Positions 43,154 to 51,793 of a stretch of DNA of 64,000 nt are shown here, one piece after another; position 1 is the stretch's first letter; each line of letters begins with the position of its first letter. The stretch is from Ruminococcus_G sp964621905. Lineage in GTDB: Bacteria > Bacillota > Clostridia > Lachnospirales > Lachnospiraceae. The stretch covers positions 1 through 64,000 of the forward strand of contig CAZUNG010000006.1 of NCBI GenBank assembly GCA_964621905.1, read 5' to 3'. The notes under the pieces were generated by a model. It did not search any database. It worked only from the letters and a program-made list of their open reading frames with translations, and was not told where the DNA came from. Made by a program: the position numbers and the translations under genes.

Positions 43154-43915
43154 ATGGAAGGAAAGAAAAAACAGGAAACAGGAGCCAGGGTAGAGGTTAA
43201 AAACCTGACAAAAAAGTTTGGGGACCTCCTGGTACTGGATGATATATCTTTTAACGTGAATAAAGGGGAATTCTTATGCATTGTAGGACCCACGGGATGT
43301 GGTAAGACCACATTTTTGAACAGTCTGACAAAGCTCTACGATCTGACGGCAGGGGAAATCCTGGTCAACGGGGAATCCGTGGATCCGAAGAAACACAATA
43401 TCTCCTACATTTTTCAGGAGTATTCGGCGATGCCGTGGCTCTCTGTGGAGGATAATATCCGTTTTGGACTGGACATCAAAGGCGTGCCGAAGCAGGAGGC
43501 GCAGGAGAATGTGGAGGAAATGCTGGACATCGTAGGGCTTACGAAGTTTCGCAAGCAGTATCCGCATCAGCTGTCGGCCAGTATGCTGCAGCGTGTCAGC
43601 ATCGCCCGCGCATTTGCGACGAAACCGGAGCTGCTTTTGATGGATGAGCCGTACGGCCAGCTGGACATTGAGCTGCGGTTCAAGCTTGAGGATGAACTGA
43701 TCAAACTGTGGGAGAGGCTTGGTACGACGGTTCTGTTTATTACTCACAATATTGAGGAGGCCGTCTACCTCGGCCAGAACATCATGGTACTGACAAATAA
43801 GCCGACGAAGGTGAAGACGGTCATTCCGGATAAGATGCCGCATCCGAGGGATGTCACGGCTCCGGAATTCGTAGAGCTGCGTAACCATGTGACGGATATG
43901 ATTAAATGGTGGTGA
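43154..43915 (+). CDS. ABC transporter ATPase 2 (degenerate signature, normal H-loop)
   Basis: 253 aa from ATG 43154 (GGAGG upstream). Walker A is GPTGCGKTT (45-53), the Q-loop YIFQEYSAMPW, Walker B LLLMDEP, and the switch His is present in THNIEEA. The signature reads LSASMLQR instead of LSGGQ/M-QR. It ends 4 bases before the first sulfatase gene, so the transporter and the sulfatases share an operon. Confidence 0.88.
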   Translation: MEGKKKQETGARVEVKNLTKKFGDLLVLDDISFNVNKGEFLCIVGPTGCGKTTFLNSLTKLYDLTAGEILVNGESVDPKKHNISYIFQEYSAMPWLSVEDNIRFGLDIKGVPKQEAQENVEEMLDIVGLTKFRKQYPHQLSASMLQRVSIARAFATKPELLLMDEPYGQLDIELRFKLEDELIKLWERLGTTVLFITHNIEEAVYLGQNIMVLTNKPTKVKTVIPDKMPHPRDVTAPEFVELRNHVTDMIKWW

Positions 43916-43919
43916 GAGA

Positions 43920-45452
43920 ATGCGTGCAATTGTATTAATGCTGGACAGCGTCAACCGAAGATTTTTAAAATGTTATGGATCAGAAGAACCGGCGATAACG
44001 CCGAATATAGACCGCCTCGCCGAGCGAGGTGTGGTCTTCGACAATCACTGGGTGGGAAGCTCTCCCTGTATGCCAGCCAGAAGAGATATGTTTACCGGGC
44101 GCTTAAGCTTTCTGGAATGCCCATGGGGCGGTATTCAGCCGTGTGATGATACACTTTTGCGGGTGCTGCGTCATCATAAGATATTCAGCCATATGGAGAC
44201 GGACCATTTCCACTATGAGGAAATGGGAGGGGAAGATTATATGAACCAGTTCACCTCCTGGCATATGAACCGGGGGACGGAACATGATTCCATCAATCTG
44301 CGTCCCTGTAAGACGGGAATCCCGGATATCGGTCATGCCAGAAGTCCTAAGGAGGACTGGCTGGGGATCTATTCCAGATGCTATCAGGCTACGAAAGATA
44401 AGTATCAGGGAAAGAAGGAGAACTATTCGACAGCCAGGACGTTTGACCGGGCGGCCGCATGGCTGGAAGATTCCAGGGAGGCCGACCAGTTTCTGCTCTG
44501 GACGGAAGGTTTTGATCCTCATGAACCTTTCGATGTACCGAAAGAATTCCTGGATCTATACAGCAACTGCTGTGATTTTGATGAAAATTTCTTCTGGCCT
44601 CCCTATGATGTCACAGTCGGTTACACAGAAGCACAGATTACACAGATTACATACCGTTATAAAGCGCTGCTGACCATGTCTGACTATTATATAGGAAAGA
44701 TTCTGGACGTAATGGACAAGTATGATATGTGGAAAGATACCGCAGTAATATTTACGACGGATCACGGGTATCTGCTTGGAGAACACGGATATTTTGCAAA
44801 GAATTATATGCCGGACTACAATGAGCTGATGCATATTCCCATGATTATCTGTCATCCGGACCATAAGCCGGGAAGGATAGGAGCGATCACTCAGAATATT
44901 GACCTGCTCCCCACGGTTATGGAAGTCTACGGGATCTCTGAGGATGAACTGGCCAATAAAATTCATGGGAAAAGTGTGATACCGCTGATGGATGGCCGCA
45001 GGGAAAAAAACAGGGATTATGCCCTGTATGGACAGTTTGGAAAGAATGTGAATATCAATGACGGACATTACGTATACATGCGTGCACCCGGGACAGAAGA
45101 AAATCAGCCGTTAAATATCTATACATCGATGCCATATATTCTGGGAGAATCGATAGGGCTGGATATGATGAAGAAGGAAAGTTTTAAGAATATTGACTGT
45201 GCCAGACTTCCGTGGACCGATTATCCCATGCTGAAATTTTCTGCCAGGGATGTAAAGTGTGACACGACTCAGGGGTTCAATGACCGTTTTCCGTATTGCG
45301 GTGAAAGCATGCTGTTTGATATACAGGAAGACTATGCACAGGAACATCCCATCCTTGACGAAGTGCTGGAACAGAAATTTTGCCGGCTTTTGAAGAATGA
45401 GATGGGAAAATTAGATGCTCCGCCGGAACAGTATGAACGGCTGGGATTATAA
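43920..45452 (+). CDS. Sulfatase 1, cytoplasmic, formylglycine Cys type
   Basis: 510 aa, no signal peptide. The type I sulfatase signature is C-x-P-x-R with Cys50 (SSPCMPARRDMFTGR), the residue that the maturase turns into formylglycine. Later metal and sulfate-binding segments are FDPHEPFDVP and TTDHGYLLGEHG. The N-terminal metal region reads LDSVNRR, not the usual DD or DQQ. Relatives are hydrolases of sulfate or phosphonate monoesters. It closely resembles sulfatases 2 and 5 and the broken copy at 50934. It follows the ATPase by 4 bases. Confidence 0.88.
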   Translation: MRAIVLMLDSVNRRFLKCYGSEEPAITPNIDRLAERGVVFDNHWVGSSPCMPARRDMFTGRLSFLECPWGGIQPCDDTLLRVLRHHKIFSHMETDHFHYEEMGGEDYMNQFTSWHMNRGTEHDSINLRPCKTGIPDIGHARSPKEDWLGIYSRCYQATKDKYQGKKENYSTARTFDRAAAWLEDSREADQFLLWTEGFDPHEPFDVPKEFLDLYSNCCDFDENFFWPPYDVTVGYTEAQITQITYRYKALLTMSDYYIGKILDVMDKYDMWKDTAVIFTTDHGYLLGEHGYFAKNYMPDYNELMHIPMIICHPDHKPGRIGAITQNIDLLPTVMEVYGISEDELANKIHGKSVIPLMDGRREKNRDYALYGQFGKNVNINDGHYVYMRAPGTEENQPLNIYTSMPYILGESIGLDMMKKESFKNIDCARLPWTDYPMLKFSARDVKCDTTQGFNDRFPYCGESMLFDIQEDYAQEHPILDEVLEQKFCRLLKNEMGKLDAPPEQYERLGL

Positions 45453-45470
45453 GGAGGGGATAGAAGAGAA

Positions 45471-46574
45471 ATGAAAGATATGATGACAGCAAAGGAACGC
45501 TGGCTGGCAGCTATGACGATGCAGCCGGTGGACAGAATCCCTGTATGGGCGAAGCTTGGTTCTTCGTATCCAAAATATCAGCGGGAGCCGTTTAAAGATA
45601 TGTCAATTTTAGAGCTGCAGCGGTATGTTGGCAGTGACCGCCATGAGTGGATACTTCCGTCGGGAAAAATTGAATTCAGAAACGGTGCAGGTATGGAGAA
45701 ATCCAATATTGACGGGGAGATTACCATAAAATATATCACAAAATATGGAACGTGTGTCAATAAAAGAAAAATCGATCCCGAGACGGAATCCATGCATCCG
45801 ACAGACATGTGCATCAAGACGCTGGAAGACATCAAGATTATGACGGAATGGTACAACAGCAGCGAGTTCGTTTTTGATCAGGAGGCCAACGACATCGCGA
45901 AAGCCAGATATGCAGAATGTGGACAGGATGCTGTCGTTTCGGAGGTCGTTGTGGAATCCCCCTTTATGTACTATCTCGAATATCTGGCGGGTATTGCCGA
46001 GGGACATATCCTGCTGGCGGACTATGAAGATGAGATCGAAGCGCTTTTTGAGGCCGAAGACTGCTGGTGCCGGAAAAGAGTACAGACAGAGCTGGAGCAC
46101 AGTCCGGCGGACATCCTGTACATAGAAGAGAATACGTCAACGACGACATTATCACCGACACAGTTCCGGGAATACTGTATGCCGTATCTGAAAAAGTATA
46201 CGAAGATGATGCAGGATGCGGACAAGCTGGTGGCTTACCATATGTGCGGTCATCTAAAACTGCTGCTCTCTGATTTGAATCAGCTGCCAAATCAGGCTCA
46301 GGAGGCATTTACACCGCCGCCGTTTGGCGCAGCAACGCTCATCGAGGGACGCGCCGAATGTCCCGAGAAATGTTTGATCGGGGGATGCGGTGCCGGTCAG
46401 TGGGTGATGGACGATCCAGAAAAAATTATTGCGTACATTGAAGAACAGTTTGAGAAGCTGCCTCATCACAGGGGAATTGTGCTGACGTCGGCTGGCGTGA
46501 TGCCTCCAGGATGCAGCCCGGAGACGATAAAGGCTGTCTTTGACTGGGTGAAGGAGTACCCAAACAGAAATTAA
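45471..46574 (+). CDS. Uroporphyrinogen decarboxylase-family protein, methyltransferase-like
   Basis: 367 aa, UroD-type TIM barrel (start TAKERWLAAMTMQPVDRIPVW). His257-x-Cys259 in YHMCGH and a later Cys in MPPGC match the HxC...C zinc site of MtaA/MtbA-type methylcobamide:CoM or O-demethylase methyltransferases, and are not needed for decarboxylation of uroporphyrinogen. So a cobamide-dependent methyl transfer is more likely (inference). No small corrinoid protein is encoded next to it; the only B12-binding protein of the window is at 6308. It sits between two sulfatase genes, 18 and 26 bases away. AAGGAGGGG stands upstream. Confidence 0.78.
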   Translation: MKDMMTAKERWLAAMTMQPVDRIPVWAKLGSSYPKYQREPFKDMSILELQRYVGSDRHEWILPSGKIEFRNGAGMEKSNIDGEITIKYITKYGTCVNKRKIDPETESMHPTDMCIKTLEDIKIMTEWYNSSEFVFDQEANDIAKARYAECGQDAVVSEVVVESPFMYYLEYLAGIAEGHILLADYEDEIEALFEAEDCWCRKRVQTELEHSPADILYIEENTSTTTLSPTQFREYCMPYLKKYTKMMQDADKLVAYHMCGHLKLLLSDLNQLPNQAQEAFTPPPFGAATLIEGRAECPEKCLIGGCGAGQWVMDDPEKIIAYIEEQFEKLPHHRGIVLTSAGVMPPGCSPETIKAVFDWVKEYPNRN

Positions 46575-46600
46575 GAAAGAAGTACTGCAGGAAGAAAACG

Positions 46601-48115
46601 ATGAAAGCGATTTTTATTCTATGTGACACTACGAACAGAAGAGTTCTGGAATGCTACGGTGCAAAATATCCGGCTGTCACGCCTAATCTGAACCGGCTGG
46701 CCAAGATGGGAACGGTGTTTGACAATCACTGGTGCGGAAGCGCACCATGTATGCCGGCCAGAAAAGATTTGCTGACAGGAAGACTTTCCTTTCTGGAAAA
46801 GCCCTGGGGAGGCATCGAACCTTTCGACCACACACTCCCCCATATTTTGAAAGAAAAGAATGTCCATACACAGATGTTTACGGACCACTCTCAGTATCTC
46901 ATCTGCGGAGGGGAAAATTATCTGAACGGATTTACGGCCTGGGATGTGACGAGAGGTCAGGAGTACGACCCCTGGGCTGTCACACCGGACGAGCACGGGA
47001 TAAGAAAAGAAGAACGCCCGGAACATTACAGAGGCAATTATTCCGCAGTATACGCGGCCAACCGCGCCCTGATTCACGGCGAGGAGGATAATCCCAGCGT
47101 TATCACGCTGAACAAGGCGGCTGCATGGCTTGAGGACAACCACAATGCGGATAACTATATGCTCTGGGTGGAAACTTTTGATCCCCACGAACCCTATGAA
47201 GTGCCCGCCAAATATCTCGACATGTATGAGGACGACTATAAAGGGGATGAGCTGCTTTGGCCAATTTACGAGCAGAATCCCTTTACGGAGGAGGAGACCA
47301 GGCATCTGAACAGGCGGTACCGTGCACTGCTTACCATGGTGGATCATCATATCGGGAAACTGTTCCAGGTGATGGACGAGCACCAGATGTGGGAAGATAC
47401 CATGGTGATTTTTACGACGGACCATGGCTATATGCTGGGCGAACATGAATATATGGGAAAGAACTATATGCCCGCCTACAACGAGGTGTTTCACCTGCCT
47501 TTGATTGTATGGCATCCGCAGTGGAAAAAAGAGCGCATAGAACATCTGACGCAGAATATTGATCTGCTGCCTACTGTGATGGAATATTTCGACGTGCCGT
47601 CCACGGTACCTCAGCTGCCCGTCCAGGGAGTATCGCTTCTGCCCATGCTGTATGAGGAAGATTATAAGGGACGGGACGCCGTCATCTACGGATATTTCGG
47701 GAAATCGGTAAATATTACGGATGGCAGATACACGTATCTGCAGGCTGCCGGGACGGAGGAAAACCGTCCCCTGTACCTTTATACGGCCATGCCGACGCTG
47801 CTGCGGCTTCAGGCCGGAATGGACGGTATTCATCCGGAGGACTACAAAAAGATTGAGATGGGAAGACATCTGCCTTATACGGATTATCCGGTATTTAAGA
47901 TCCCGGCCGATATTGTCGATATGCCCACAACCCTGCGTTTCGACCGGCGAGGGGAAGATAACGCGCGTTCAGCGCTCTACGACATGGAGAAAGATTATGA
48001 ACAGCAGCATCCGGTGAAGAACACCGCGCTGCTTGGCCATTATCGGAAACTGCTGAGGGAGACGATGGAACAGTATGATTCGCCGGCGGAACAATTTGAG
48101 CGTTTGGGGATATAA
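46601..48115 (+). CDS. Sulfatase 2, cytoplasmic, formylglycine Cys type
   Basis: 504 aa without a signal peptide. Cys50 in APCMPARKDLLTGR is the formylglycine site. LCDTTNRR replaces the usual N-terminal DD; FDPHEPYEVP and TTDHGYMLGEH are further active-site segments. It resembles sulfatases 1 and 5 along the whole length, including the C-terminus (EQFERLGI). It probably acts on a related but not identical ester. It is 2 bases from sulfatase 3. Confidence 0.88.
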   Translation: MKAIFILCDTTNRRVLECYGAKYPAVTPNLNRLAKMGTVFDNHWCGSAPCMPARKDLLTGRLSFLEKPWGGIEPFDHTLPHILKEKNVHTQMFTDHSQYLICGGENYLNGFTAWDVTRGQEYDPWAVTPDEHGIRKEERPEHYRGNYSAVYAANRALIHGEEDNPSVITLNKAAAWLEDNHNADNYMLWVETFDPHEPYEVPAKYLDMYEDDYKGDELLWPIYEQNPFTEEETRHLNRRYRALLTMVDHHIGKLFQVMDEHQMWEDTMVIFTTDHGYMLGEHEYMGKNYMPAYNEVFHLPLIVWHPQWKKERIEHLTQNIDLLPTVMEYFDVPSTVPQLPVQGVSLLPMLYEEDYKGRDAVIYGYFGKSVNITDGRYTYLQAAGTEENRPLYLYTAMPTLLRLQAGMDGIHPEDYKKIEMGRHLPYTDYPVFKIPADIVDMPTTLRFDRRGEDNARSALYDMEKDYEQQHPVKNTALLGHYRKLLRETMEQYDSPAEQFERLGI

Positions 48116-48117
48116 GC

Positions 48118-49590
48118 ATGAAAGAAAAGAAAAATGTAATTGTATTTATGACAGATCAGCAGGCCGGGGACACGCTGCTGCCGGACCATCCGGTGAAGAC
48201 ACCCAATCTTGACCGTTTCAGGAGGCGGGCGGTGCAGTTTACCCAGGCCTACTGTCCTGCACCTCACTGCTGTCCCAGCAGGGCCACTTTTTTTACCGGT
48301 CTTTATCCGGCGGAACACGGAGTGTGGAATAATGTGGAGACCAGCATGGCAATCTCAAGGGGACTCTATGACGGTGTGAAGGTTCTTCCAGAGGTTATGA
48401 AGGAGAATGGCTATCACACTGTGTTTTCAGGAAAGTGGCATGTCTGCTCCTACGACGGTCCGAAGGAGAGAGGTTTTGATGAGGTACTCACAGAATATAT
48501 CACAAATTACGGCCGGGGAACCAGAGAACACGTACCCAGATATCAGGAGTGGGAGAGCGAGTATGGCAACCCGGATAAAATCGATGGGTGCGATGAGAGC
48601 TGGGAACCCGGGAGGATTATCCGCCCGGGTTATCCAACATATTACACCTACGGGACCAATGAAAATCCTTTTGGGGACACGGATACTGTGGATCTCGCGG
48701 TCCGCAGGCTTAAGGAATATAAGGGGGAAGAACCGCTCTTTCTGTATATCGGGACGGTAGGGCCTCATGACCCGTACACACCTCCCCGGGAATTTCTGGA
48801 TCTTTATGACATCGAAGATATGAAGCTGCCGGCTTCTTTTGACGACGATATGGCGGACAAGCCGGCGATCTACCGGCGTTCCCGGGAACTGTTTTCACTG
48901 ACTTTTGATGAGCAGCGGGAAAACCTGCGCAGATACTACGCTTTTTGTTCCTACGAGGATGCACTTTTTGGAAAGGTGCTGGATGCGGTGGAGGAGAAAG
49001 GTCTGTGGGAGGATACCGTGGTTTTGTATCTCTCTGATCATGGAGATTACATGGGCGCCCATGGACTCTGGGCAAAAGGGCTGCCCTGTTTCCGGGAAGC
49101 CTATAACATCTGCGCTATGGTGGGCGGTGCAGGAGTCACGGAGAGGGGCCAAAATGATGCGCTGGTCTCCCTGGCGGATCTGATGCCAACGATCTTAGAT
49201 CTGACGGATTCTGACTGCAGTATTGATTTTACAGGCCAGTCCCTGCTCCCGTTTCTGGAAGGCCAAAAGCCGGAGGGATGGAGAACGGAGCTGTTTACCC
49301 AGACGAATGGAAATGAAATGTACGGGGTACAGCGGGCGGTCTGGAACCAAAAATGGAAATATGTGTTTAACGGATTTGATTATGATGAATTGTATGATTT
49401 ACAGGAGGATCCCCTGGAACTTAAAAATGTAGCGCGTAGACCTGAGAACCAGAGAATGATAAAGGAACTTTGCACGAAAATGTGGGAATTTGGCAGCCGT
49501 CATAAAGACAACTGTATCTGCCCATACATTTTTCTGAGTTTTGCTCCGTATGGTCCCGGAATCATACATAAGAAGGGAAGGCGGCTATGA
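48118..49590 (+). CDS. Sulfatase 3, cytoplasmic, different subfamily
   Basis: 490 aa. The start NVIVFMTDQQAGD is the common sulfatase metal motif; the formylglycine site is Cys51 in CCPSRATFFTG, the strict C-x-P-S-R form. LSDHGDYMGAHG gives the other metal ligands. There is no signal peptide. It belongs to a different branch from sulfatases 1, 2 and 5. Its stop overlaps the next start by 4 bases. Confidence 0.9.
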   Translation: MKEKKNVIVFMTDQQAGDTLLPDHPVKTPNLDRFRRRAVQFTQAYCPAPHCCPSRATFFTGLYPAEHGVWNNVETSMAISRGLYDGVKVLPEVMKENGYHTVFSGKWHVCSYDGPKERGFDEVLTEYITNYGRGTREHVPRYQEWESEYGNPDKIDGCDESWEPGRIIRPGYPTYYTYGTNENPFGDTDTVDLAVRRLKEYKGEEPLFLYIGTVGPHDPYTPPREFLDLYDIEDMKLPASFDDDMADKPAIYRRSRELFSLTFDEQRENLRRYYAFCSYEDALFGKVLDAVEEKGLWEDTVVLYLSDHGDYMGAHGLWAKGLPCFREAYNICAMVGGAGVTERGQNDALVSLADLMPTILDLTDSDCSIDFTGQSLLPFLEGQKPEGWRTELFTQTNGNEMYGVQRAVWNQKWKYVFNGFDYDELYDLQEDPLELKNVARRPENQRMIKELCTKMWEFGSRHKDNCICPYIFLSFAPYGPGIIHKKGRRL

Positions 49591-50933
49591 AACAAAAGCC
49601 AAATATTCTTGTCTTTTTTACGGACCAGCAGCGGTGGGACACCTGCGGCTGTTATAATCCGGAATTAAATTTAACACCAAATCTGGACCGGCTGGCGGCG
49701 GACGGTATGGTGTTTGAGAAAACCTATACCTGTCAGCCGGTCTGCGGACCGGCCAGGGTAGCGATTCAGAGTGGTATGTATCCGACAGCGGTTGGATTTC
49801 ACCACAATTGCTGTCAGGTGGACCCAAAGAAAATAACAGGGCTTGCGGAATATTTAAACCGTGCAGGTTATCAGACTGGCTACATCGGAAAGAATCACTG
49901 GTCGCTGACCATGGACGGGCCGGTTCCCGAGGAGCTGAGACTCGGCTATAAGGACTGCTGGAAGGCGGTGGATGTGCTGGAATATGCGTCCCTGCCTTAC
50001 GAAGGTCAGCTTTACGATGAAAATAACCAGCGCATAGGCTTTGAACACCGGTATCGCCCGGATTTCCTGACAGACTTGCTGCTGGAATTCCTGGATGAAA
50101 GAGACGGGGAGAATCCTTTCTTTATGATGATGTCGCTGTGTGAACCTCACCATCAGAATTGCATGAACCGCTATGTGGCACCGGAAGGATACGCGAGACA
50201 GTATCAGGATGCCTGGGTGCCGGGAGACTTAAAATGCCGTCCTGGAGAGGGTGACTGGGAAAAGAGTCTTCCGGATTACTACGGCATCATCAAACGAATT
50301 GATGAGAATCTGGGCCGCGTGGTAGAAAATTTGAAAGAAAATGGCCTGTACGAGAATACCGTCATTATCTTCACTTCAGATCACGGAAGCCATTTCCGTA
50401 CACGGAACGGAGAATACAAACGTTCCTGCCATGAGGCCTGCACCCGGATTCCTTTTGTTGTCCATGGACCGGGCGTTCAAAAAGGGGTAAGAGAGTGGGA
50501 ACATTTGTTCAGTCTGCTGGATCTGCCTGCAACTGTTCTGGATCTGGCCGGTGTGGGTGTGCCGAAGCATTACCATGGAAAGTCGCTGGTGCCGTTCCTT
50601 GCGGGGGAACAGGTGGAAGACTGGCGGGATGAGGTGTTTTTACAGATCAGTGAATCCCAGGTGGGACGGGCGGTCTGTGACGGACGGTACAAATATTCAG
50701 TGTCGGACTGCAGTCTGAATGGAGTGCGGGACAGCCGGTCAGACAGATATACGGAAGAATTTCTCTATGATTTGTTCCGGGATCCGGATGAAAATAAAAA
50801 CCTGATCGCCGACCCGGATTATGAGGAAGTGCGCAGTTGTATGCGCAGCAGCATGATCCGCAACATTGAGCAGTTTGAACATTACACACCTGAGATCTAT
50901 GCATATGAAAGAGAGCGGGAGGAAGAGCGGTGA
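49587..50933 (+). CDS. Sulfatase 4, cytoplasmic
   Basis: 448 aa. NILVFFTDQQRWDTCG at the start, Cys53 in VCGPARVAIQSG as formylglycine site, and TSDHGSHFRTRNG. TDQQRWDT is typical of the sulfatase/choline-sulfatase-like group. No signal peptide. The gene stops in TGA at 50931-50933; the remnant of a sixth sulfatase continues in the same frame directly behind that stop, so its own end may have been set by the deletion. Confidence 0.88.
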   Translation: MKQKPNILVFFTDQQRWDTCGCYNPELNLTPNLDRLAADGMVFEKTYTCQPVCGPARVAIQSGMYPTAVGFHHNCCQVDPKKITGLAEYLNRAGYQTGYIGKNHWSLTMDGPVPEELRLGYKDCWKAVDVLEYASLPYEGQLYDENNQRIGFEHRYRPDFLTDLLLEFLDERDGENPFFMMMSLCEPHHQNCMNRYVAPEGYARQYQDAWVPGDLKCRPGEGDWEKSLPDYYGIIKRIDENLGRVVENLKENGLYENTVIIFTSDHGSHFRTRNGEYKRSCHEACTRIPFVVHGPGVQKGVREWEHLFSLLDLPATVLDLAGVGVPKHYHGKSLVPFLAGEQVEDWRDEVFLQISESQVGRAVCDGRYKYSVSDCSLNGVRDSRSDRYTEEFLYDLFRDPDENKNLIADPDYEEVRSCMRSSMIRNIEQFEHYTPEIYAYEREREEER

Positions 50934-51781
50934 CAGCAGGGCCTGTACCAGTGTGACGATGATTATCCAACTTCCCGTACCTTCGGCGGAGCTGCCCGGT
51001 GGCTGGAAGAAAACCATGAGGCCGACAATTTCCTTTTGTGGGCGGAGGGATTTGACTCTCACGAACCTTTTGAGGTCCCAGGTGAGTGCCTGGACATGTA
51101 TGAGGACGATTATCAGGAACCGGAGCTGTATTGGCCGGATTACAATGAGCTGATGCATATACCGCTGTTGATTTACCATCCGCAGGTAAAGCCGCGCAGA
51201 ATAGAAGCTCTGACTCAGAACATTGGTGTATTTTCCCGACATTGCTGGAATACTTCGAGCTGAAGGATGCAAAGCTTAGAAATCCCATTCACAGAAGGAG
51301 CTGGTTTCCGCTGCTGCAAGAGCAGGCAGACAGCATCCGCGATACAGCAATTTTCGGAATGCTTGGAAGATCCGTCAATATTACGGACGGCACTTACGTC
51401 TATCAGAGAAACGCCGTACGAAAAGACAATATGCTCCTGTATATCTATGGTTCCACATTGACCATGCTGGAACAGTATATCGGCTACGATTCCACGGAGG
51501 AAGAGGATTTTGCAAAGATTGAGATGACACATCTTCCGTGGACGAAGTTCCCTGTATACAAGATACCGGGCAGCGCCGTTGTCTGGAACAATGATTCTTG
51601 CTATTTCCATGTCCGCATGAAGGGGATTCAGGGAAATATGCAGTATGATATCAAACATGATTATGGGCCGGAGTGCCCATTGTCAGATGAAGTGCAGGAA
51701 AAGCGGATGTGCGCACTGCTCAAAGAGACGCTGCAGACATTTGATGCTCCGTGTGAGCAGTATATCCGGCTGGGCCTATAG
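50934..51781 (+). pseudogene. Broken sixth sulfatase (paralogue of sulfatase 1/2/5)
   Basis: Three lesions can be read. The first 165 or so residues, including the formylglycine Cys, are missing: the coding sense begins right after the sulfatase 4 stop (DDDYPTSRTFGGAARWLEEN). An internal deletion joins LYWP directly to DYNELMHIPL, losing about 90 residues with the TTDHG metal segment. A frameshift at the T run near 51230 separates TQNIGV from PTLLEYFELKDA. The C-terminal 180 residues then run open to 51781. An enzyme cannot be made. Confidence 0.85.
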
Positions 51782-51793
51782 GAGGGAACAAAA

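Noticed and set aside
46619..47869. 416-codon open frame on the minus strand
   Set aside because: Shadow of sulfatase 2; no family features and no start signals.
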